Part shown: one piece after another, positions 58,801 to 64,000 of the stretch | Layout of the letters: each line of letters starts with the position of its first letter | How positions within the stretch are numbered: the stretch's first letter is position 1 | Origin: Diphasiastrum complanatum | Lineage: Eukaryota; Streptophyta; Lycopodiopsida; Lycopodiales; Lycopodiaceae | Assembly (NCBI GenBank): GCA_029204225.1 | Contig: CM055102.1 | Coordinates: 7,092,994 to 7,156,993 of the forward strand | Direction of reading: 5' to 3' | DNA length: 64,000 nt | Notes under the pieces: generated by a model | Told to the model about the DNA's origin: nothing | The model's database searches: none | What the model saw: only the letters and a program-made list of their open reading frames with translations | Program-made: the position numbers and the translations under genes

Positions 58801-59121
58801 TAGGGTTAATACCCTAGATGTGGACTTTGATTCAAAGAGCTTCTTCAAGGCATTCCATGCCTCACTTGCACTTTGACTATTACCAACTTCCTTGAGAAGT
58901 TCATTGGTAACATTCATTTTAATAATATGAAGAGCCCTTTCGGCCTTCTTATCAAACCTTTGTTGCTCTTGAACTGTGGGTGGTCTCTCTTTAGTTCCTG
59001 CAACTATGTCCATGAGTTCATTCAACTCAAGTAAGGATTCCATCCTCACTTTTCAGGTAGAGTAGTTTGATGAACTCAACCTTTCATTAGTTTCTAACAT
59101 GATCCCACCATTGGAAGCCAT
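55891..59121 (-). CDS. copia-type gag-protease ORF with novel C-terminal region
   Basis: On minus a 750-codon stretch is open from 59,049 to 56,797. The likely start is ATG 59,121 (MASNGGIMLETNERLSSSNY), in the same frame but with TGA at 59,053. The same frame continues past TGA 56,797 to a stop at 56,386 and again to 55,891. Gag (UBN2 type): ASEAWNALKKLFESKSTSRV and GESAHAFVLRVKSLSDDLA. Zinc knuckle CFYCGIKGHFANEC (CX2CX4HX4C) is at about residue 235 of the open stretch. Protease DSGSSSHMTSHKEF follows, with VLYIPSLSRNLLSVGQML. After LYKLDAFVM the GAG-pre-integrase and integrase of copia do not follow; instead come about 350 residues I cannot assign, ending CYDCGGVFMHDQDGKR. It looks like a non-autonomous gag-protease retrotransposon needing pol from elsewhere. 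It is the least decayed retroelement ORF here. Confidence 0.75.
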
Positions 59122-59810
59122 GAATATAATGATTCTTCAACTTTAGGCTCTGTCCTAATGCACCTAGCACTCACTTTCCTCTCAACAAATGATGGATAAG
59201 GAGATCTCAGAAGATCTAGGACCCTAAAACACTTCTATCTTGAACCTGGCTAGTTTCCAAGCATAGAAAGGAAGATTGAAACACATGCAACACTTTTCAT
59301 ACACTAAGAATGGATTACAAACTCAAACCAACTTGAACACACTCTTGCTTAAGCTCTCAAACTTTCCAGCAAGTGACCAAATCAAGTTATGGTATGAAGA
59401 GTTACTTGCATTCTTAGAAAATACAAAAGACTAGGCTGCCAAGAATATCTAGAATTGAACAAACTTGATCAACATATTATCAACACACTAAGATATTGAT
59501 TCAGCCTGTAAAACCACATGTAAAGCACACATCTAAAAGTTTATAAACTCCAGCAAGTGATAAATACAAGCTTTAGAGATGAATGAAAGAGCACACTTAG
59601 TGAATCACAAGACTAGCTTCACTAGCTTGTCAAATCTTGGTGTTTAGATGTAGATCTAAGATCACTTCACATGAGAATGTTCCTCAACCTGTTAAGAACC
59701 TGAAAATACATTTGCATAATGGTTAAAACCTTCCAACAAATGCTTCAATCAAATTACATAAGGAGAGTTACTTACATGCTCAACAAAGTACACCAAAATT
59801 TATGCAAAAG
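59122..59810 (-). mobile_element. 5' leader and putative LTR of the gag-protease element
   Basis: On minus, GACAGAGCCTAAAGTT at about 59,150-59,135 looks like a decayed copia primer site just before the gag start. The rest is AT-rich, with no gene. A loose internal duplication is visible (TATGAAGAGTTACTTGC at 59,392 and ATAAGGAGAGTTACTTAC at 59,758). Confidence 0.4.
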
Positions 59811-59907
59811 ATTGTTGACAATCTGTTCACCCAAAAGGGGATCTTTCATCCAAGTGGGAGCTTTGCTCAGCCTTTTGGAGAAATACAAAATCACTCAAAG
59901 AATATTT

Positions 59908-59992
59908 GTCATCCACTTAAGGAGAAGGTTCATCCACTTAAGGAGAGTGTTCATCCACAAAGGAGAGTGTTCATCCACAAAAGTGGAGATTG
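59908..59992. repeat. 20-bp minisatellite
   Basis: Four units of GTTCATCCACTTAAGGAGAG-type sequence, the later two with CACAAAGG. The array ends in AAGTGGAGATTGT, which resembles a copia polypurine tract. Confidence 0.8.
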
Positions 59993-60011
59993 TCAACAAT
60001 ACATTGAACAG

Positions 60012-60437
60012 AACATTGAATAAACCTGATCTTTCGGGTAGGGTAGCTAGATGGGTATTATTATTAGATGAGTTTAACTATGAAGTAGAATTAAGAAGAG
60101 ACAAGGATCATCAAAATACTGATTATATATCCCGCCTCCAAACAAAAAATCAGTTTGAATCCATTTTTGATGAATTTTCGGATGAACATATAATGTCTAT
60201 CCAATCGGAAATATCAATTTATATGGACATTATTAACTTTTGACAGGACCAGATTTATCCTGAACATTTTAATAAATAGCAAAAAATTGTTTTTCTTTCA
60301 AAAGTAGGGCCTTATACGATTGAAAATAGAACATTGTATAAGTTAGGAGCTGACGATAGTCTCCGCCGATATTTAGAACCAACCGAGACGACCGTTGTAA
60401 TAAGTGCATTACATGAGGAAGTTTTGGGAGGTCACTA
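60012..60437 (+). pseudogene. Gypsy III RNase H tail and integrase start
   Basis: On plus: NKPDLSGRVARWVLLLDEFN, RDKDHQNTDYISRL, one stop, then YKLGADDSLRRYLEPTETTV and HEEVLGGHY. It is cut exactly after GGHY, where LTR sequence of another gypsy begins. It is better preserved than the minus copy at 54 kb. Confidence 0.85.
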
Positions 60438-60438
60438 T

Positions 60439-60527
60439 TGTTATGGCCATATTCGGTTAAGGACCTGGAATAGTCCTAATATGGTAGACCGACCCTCTAG
60501 TATTCGAGTTTATTGGTCACGCGTAGA
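60439..60527 (+). mobile_element. Gypsy LTR fragment
   Basis: TGTTATGGCCATATTCGG to about TTGGTCACGCGTAGAT follows the first 89 bp of the LTR at 27,112. It abuts the interrupted integrase on the left. Confidence 0.8.
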
Positions 60528-60830
60528 TATAATTATTGGAAGCAAATATTACTACATCAGGGGCAATTGTGCATTGCTTAGTCTAAAGATCAAGGCATTC
60601 ACGGATCCATATTAAGGGTGGGTGTTGGATTTATCTCCTCTACTCTCCTAAATCTCATTTTAATCTGTCTCCCTACATGTTGCATTTTTACACACTTTGT
60701 CACACAGTCTACATATTTACATGTAAAATAAGGTAGACGAATAAAACGCGACTGTCTGAAGTCAGTCCACCACGAACAATACTTTATCTCCTACTCACTC
60801 ATGCCTCCACTCCTTCCGACATTTACCTTG
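60528..60830 (+). other. Possible copia LTR piece
   Basis: AAGGGTGGG then TGTTGGATTTATC (about 60,614-60,635) looks like a polypurine tract and LTR start. The region to 60,830 has no gene and passes into copia gag/protease. Confidence 0.4.
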
Positions 60831-61640
60831 AAAAGAAAAAACAAAGCTGACAAGGCGAATGTCGCAGAGTCATCAAAGGATGCAGACCAAAGCGATGAGG
60901 CCTTCACGATATTCAATGAAGCCTCAATAAGCTACACTGAACAAGACTGCAATGTAGTCATTGAGTCATGAGCAACCTCACACATCACTTGCAACAAAAG
61001 AATCTTGATCGACTATAGAGAACTCGAAAACAACAGAGCAGTGATTCTAGGCGATGGGAGCTGACACAATGTCAAGGGAGTTGGAACTCTACAACTACAA
61101 ACACTGTCGGAGCAAGCAAAGCTGCCAAGAGCACTCTACGTACCCTCATTGAAAAAAGACTTACTATGGAAATGTATGCCGGATGATCGAGAAAACAACA
61201 AACAAGTTGCTGACAGTTGGATGTAGAGAAGGCAATCTCTACCAAGCCAAGACAATCAGCAATTCTGATAGCATACTAAATGCATCAGAAAACGAAGATC
61301 AACTCTGGCACAGAAGAATGTATCATCTGAACATGATGAGCTTCTACGACATGAGCAAGAAGGACATAGTCACAGATCTGAAAATATCCAGACCCGATAT
61401 TGAGTTTCGTGAAGTTTGTCAGAAAGGGAAACAACATCGAAATCCATTCGTACATGAGGAAGGACAAACATCAAATCAAACTGTCGAGCCCCATACCCCA
61501 GAGCATCAGGAAGCCGAATATCAACCCGACGAAAAAAAAACATTCGAGCATCGACGAATCGAACCCAGAAGGTTGACAAGACAAAGAAGACCTCCATAAT
61601 GATACACTGACAACCGTCAATGGAGTGAAGAAACAAAGTT
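60831..61640 (+). pseudogene. copia gag tail, protease and GAG-pre-integrase, joined to RT linker
   Basis: On plus: KRKNKADKANVAESSKDADQ, a damaged protease box (ES, stop, ATSHIT), LPRALYVPSLKKDLLW, then GAG-pre-integrase WHRRMYHLNMMSFYDMSKKD. Shortly after VCQKGKQHRNPF the frame passes to the pre-RT linker (EHRRIEPRRLTRQRRPP). The integrase core is deleted. Confidence 0.8.
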
Positions 61641-62965
61641 TGAATACTGCAACTTCATTGAAGAACCAACAACATATCAAGAAGCTATCCAGAGTCTAGA
61701 AGGTGAATTCTGGAAGCATGCAATGTCAGAGGAAATCGAATCAATGAGGCAAATGAGGCATGGAGACTAGAGCCACTCCTCGAAAATAAAAAGATCGTCG
61801 ACTGCAAATGGGTCTACAAAAGAAAAATCAAATTAGATGACATTGTCGGACGATACAAAGCAAGGTTCGTCATGAAAGGCTACACACAAAGGTACGACGG
61901 CGTCGATTACTTCGATACTTATTCACCAATGGTAAAAAGGACAAGCATTCGTCGACTGCTCCTTGCATACAAAACTCAATAAAATCTGAAAATTCACCAG
62001 ATTGATGTAAAGACAGTCTTTCTCCATGGAGATCTAGAGGAAGAAATCTTCATGAAGTAGCCTAAAAGATTTGAAGACCCCGACAATAAACAATATGTTT
62101 GTCGGTTGCAATGATGCATTTATGGTCTAATGCAGGCATCACGATCTTGGTATAAGAAGATCGATAGTCTTCTGAAGTCTCTAGATTACATTCCTACATA
62201 ACCAAACTGTAATGTCTATATAAAAAAAGTAGGAAGAAATTTTGTGATTCTAACTATATTTGTAGATGACTCCCTAATGATAGGAAATTCTTTGATGTTA
62301 ATCAAGAAAACAAAGAGTCAAATTTCTAAAAGTTATGAAATCACGAATCTAGAGAAGCAACAAAATGCCTTGGGCTGGAAATCAGAAGAAATTGAATGAG
62401 AAGAAAAATGCATCTGAGTCAGTCAGAGTACGCCAAGAAAGTGCTAAAGCAGTACCGAATGATGGACTACAAAGTAAAAGCCACACCAATGATAGTTGGA
62501 GCTAGACTAACGAAAAATGATTGCCCGAATACAGATGAGGAGAGATAGAAAATGGAAGGTATACCCTACCAAAACCTGATCGGTAGTCTGATGTACCTCA
62601 CAATATGTACCAGACCCGATTTGGCCTTCTCTGTCTATGCTTTAAGACAATTCTCTTCGAATCCTGGCATGGCACATTGGCAAATGGCGAAATGAATTCT
62701 GCAATATTTGAAGGGTACCCAAAATATGGGATTAACCTACAAAGCATACAAAGAAGACAAAGGATTCGAGTTGCAACACTACAGTGATGCAAGTTGGACG
62801 AGCTGCAAAGATGACAACAAGTCCGTAACAGGAGGATGTTCGATTGCGTGTGGAGCAGCAATCAGCTGGACATGCAAGAAACAAACCTTGTTGGCTCAAT
62901 CCTCATGCAAAGCTGAATATGTCGTAGTTTCAAAGATGACAAGGTCCAAGGGCCTCCCCAAAAAT
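61641..62965 (+). pseudogene. copia RT and RNase H
   Basis: On plus: [181 protein letters not shown]. Many single stops and frame changes. It is cut after SCKAEYVVVSKM, before the ADLLMKPL end. Same family as 7.4-8.4 kb (minus). Confidence 0.9.
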
Positions 62966-62998
62966 AAAAAGACACCTCTTGTAACCCATTTGACATGC

Positions 62999-63250
62999 TG
63001 ATAGAGAGGAGAAAACTCTACCAATTTGGAGATCCAAGCATCCTCATGTGCTAATGCTTTCATGCTTTGATTATTTCCCCATTTTGCATTGTTCTTGCTT
63101 TATGTTTTTTAATGGCTTCTTCAATGTATGTAATGTTGAGCACATGAGCTAACCTCCCTCACCTCTCTCTCTCCTACCTCCGGTCACCTCTATCTATGAA
63201 CATGATTTCCTATTGAGTGGGTAGTTGAAAAGGTTTCTCCTAAGAAGATT
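62999..63250 (+). mobile_element. LTR-like segment related to 14,737-14,900
   Basis: AAGCATCCTCATGTGCTAAT and GAGCACATGAGCTAACCTCC match the start of the LTR at 14,737, including the following CT-rich stretch. It also follows a truncated copia fragment. Similarity is lost after about 63,190. Confidence 0.55.
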
Positions 63251-64000
63251 CCCTCCAAAAGTTTCAAAAATCACCATATAAAAAATAAAAGCAAATTTTT
63301 TGCGTAAAATTATTTTTTTAAGGGTGTGATTTTTTACTGTTTTTAAAAACTTGAGAATGCATATACCATGTTTTCAAAAATAAATTAGTAAAAAACTATA
63401 TAATTATGTCCATTGCAATTTTGATATAGTTTTAAAAAACCACACAATCAAAAAAATGAACATAAAATGCATATAGCTATTGTACTTTTCAGTGAGAGTT
63501 TGTTATATGTACTTGTATAACACATTAAAACCATTAATATTTTGATTGTCATCTAAATATTTCAAGAATGCACTCTGCTAAGAAAAAGATATCTTCAATA
63601 CTTTATAATGATGTTTTAGTTGTGGGCTGGAACTTGTGTATTAGGCAACTTTCCTATGTTGCTGCTGTCATATGACAATTTAAGTCTTTTCTCAACATTT
63701 GCAGAGACATTTTTTGGGTTGGTCTTCTTTTTACCCCTGGAAGTGTATAAAATACATCACTTTACTAAAAATAATGAAAAAATTTGCATTTTTAATTCAA
63801 TTTCAGGTCACCTGAGAATTCGTAAAATAAGCTTTTCATATTGTATTCTTCGTTATTCAAGATATTTTTTAACATAATTATGCAAGAATAGCAAGAATAA
63901 TTTTACATATTAAACCAAAAGTTCAAAAATTGAGGCTAATTTAAATGTTTCCAAGAAATTTAGAACATTTTTTGTTTTGGTAAAAAACTTTTGCACAAAA
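63251..64000. other. AT-rich noncoding end of window
   Basis: No gene, LTR or repeat could be named. Confidence 0.4.

Noticed and set aside
59719-60243. One 174-codon plus ORF taken as a single gene
   Set aside because: It joins a minisatellite translation to a gypsy RNase H tail; only the second part is real coding sequence.
1-64000. tRNA or rRNA genes
   Set aside because: No cloverleaf with conserved A and B boxes or rRNA sequence was recognised; tRNA-related matches are only the short primer sites of retroelements.

Overview
The window reads as nuclear DNA of a land plant with a large, repeat-packed genome. It contains plant-type Ty1/copia elements with initiator-Met-tRNA primer sites, plant Ty3/gypsy elements with an Asp-tRNA-type primer site and extra ORFs beside pol, GT-AG introns, long GA/CT microsatellites, and the start of a plant TIC32-like short-chain dehydrogenase gene. 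The species cannot be read from the sequence. Most retroelements are old: stops, homopolymer frameshifts and internal deletions are everywhere.

Layout. 1-0.6 kb: decayed copia gag. 2.4-3.75 kb: TATA-like site and first two exons of a short-chain dehydrogenase/reductase (SDR) gene; later exons are not visible. 5.3-8.7 kb: a coiled-coil fragment, a copia LTR and primer site fused directly to integrase, then a second copia in the opposite direction and a gypsy LTR. 8.7-14.5 kb (minus): gypsy element I, with RT remnant, integrase, spacer and a long accessory ORF ending at its LTR. 14.5-20 kb (plus): copia RT scrap, a gypsy LTR end with tRNA-Asp primer site, a block of ~150-bp tandem repeats, an ORF with three zinc-knuckle motifs, and an LTR of the same family as element I. 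20.0-23.6 kb: a gene-like island with a histone H3 C-terminal piece in frame with a Ulp1/C48-type cysteine-protease ORF, duplicated terminal exons, and an unidentified spliced-looking ORF on minus. 23.6-33.7 kb: decayed gypsy and copia DNA, a 21-bp minisatellite and a 1.14-kb tandem duplication. 33.76-34.07 kb: GC-rich terminal-inverted-repeat element. 35.5-48 kb (minus): tandem gypsy family B copies sharing LTRs, with complementary deletions in the accessory ORF and RT missing. 48-55 kb: copia LTR, then gypsy element III (minus), also without RT. 55-59.2 kb (minus): a copia-like gag-protease reading frame with a 750-codon open stretch and an unrecognised C-terminal half. 60-63.2 kb: more gypsy and copia fragments.

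Only the SDR exons look like ordinary host gene sequence. The H3/Ulp1-like island and the gag-protease ORF are the most unusual coding units. The recurring accessory ORF (N-domain, Pro/Ser linker, coiled coil, C-domain) placed after integrase is the feature that ties the gypsy elements together.
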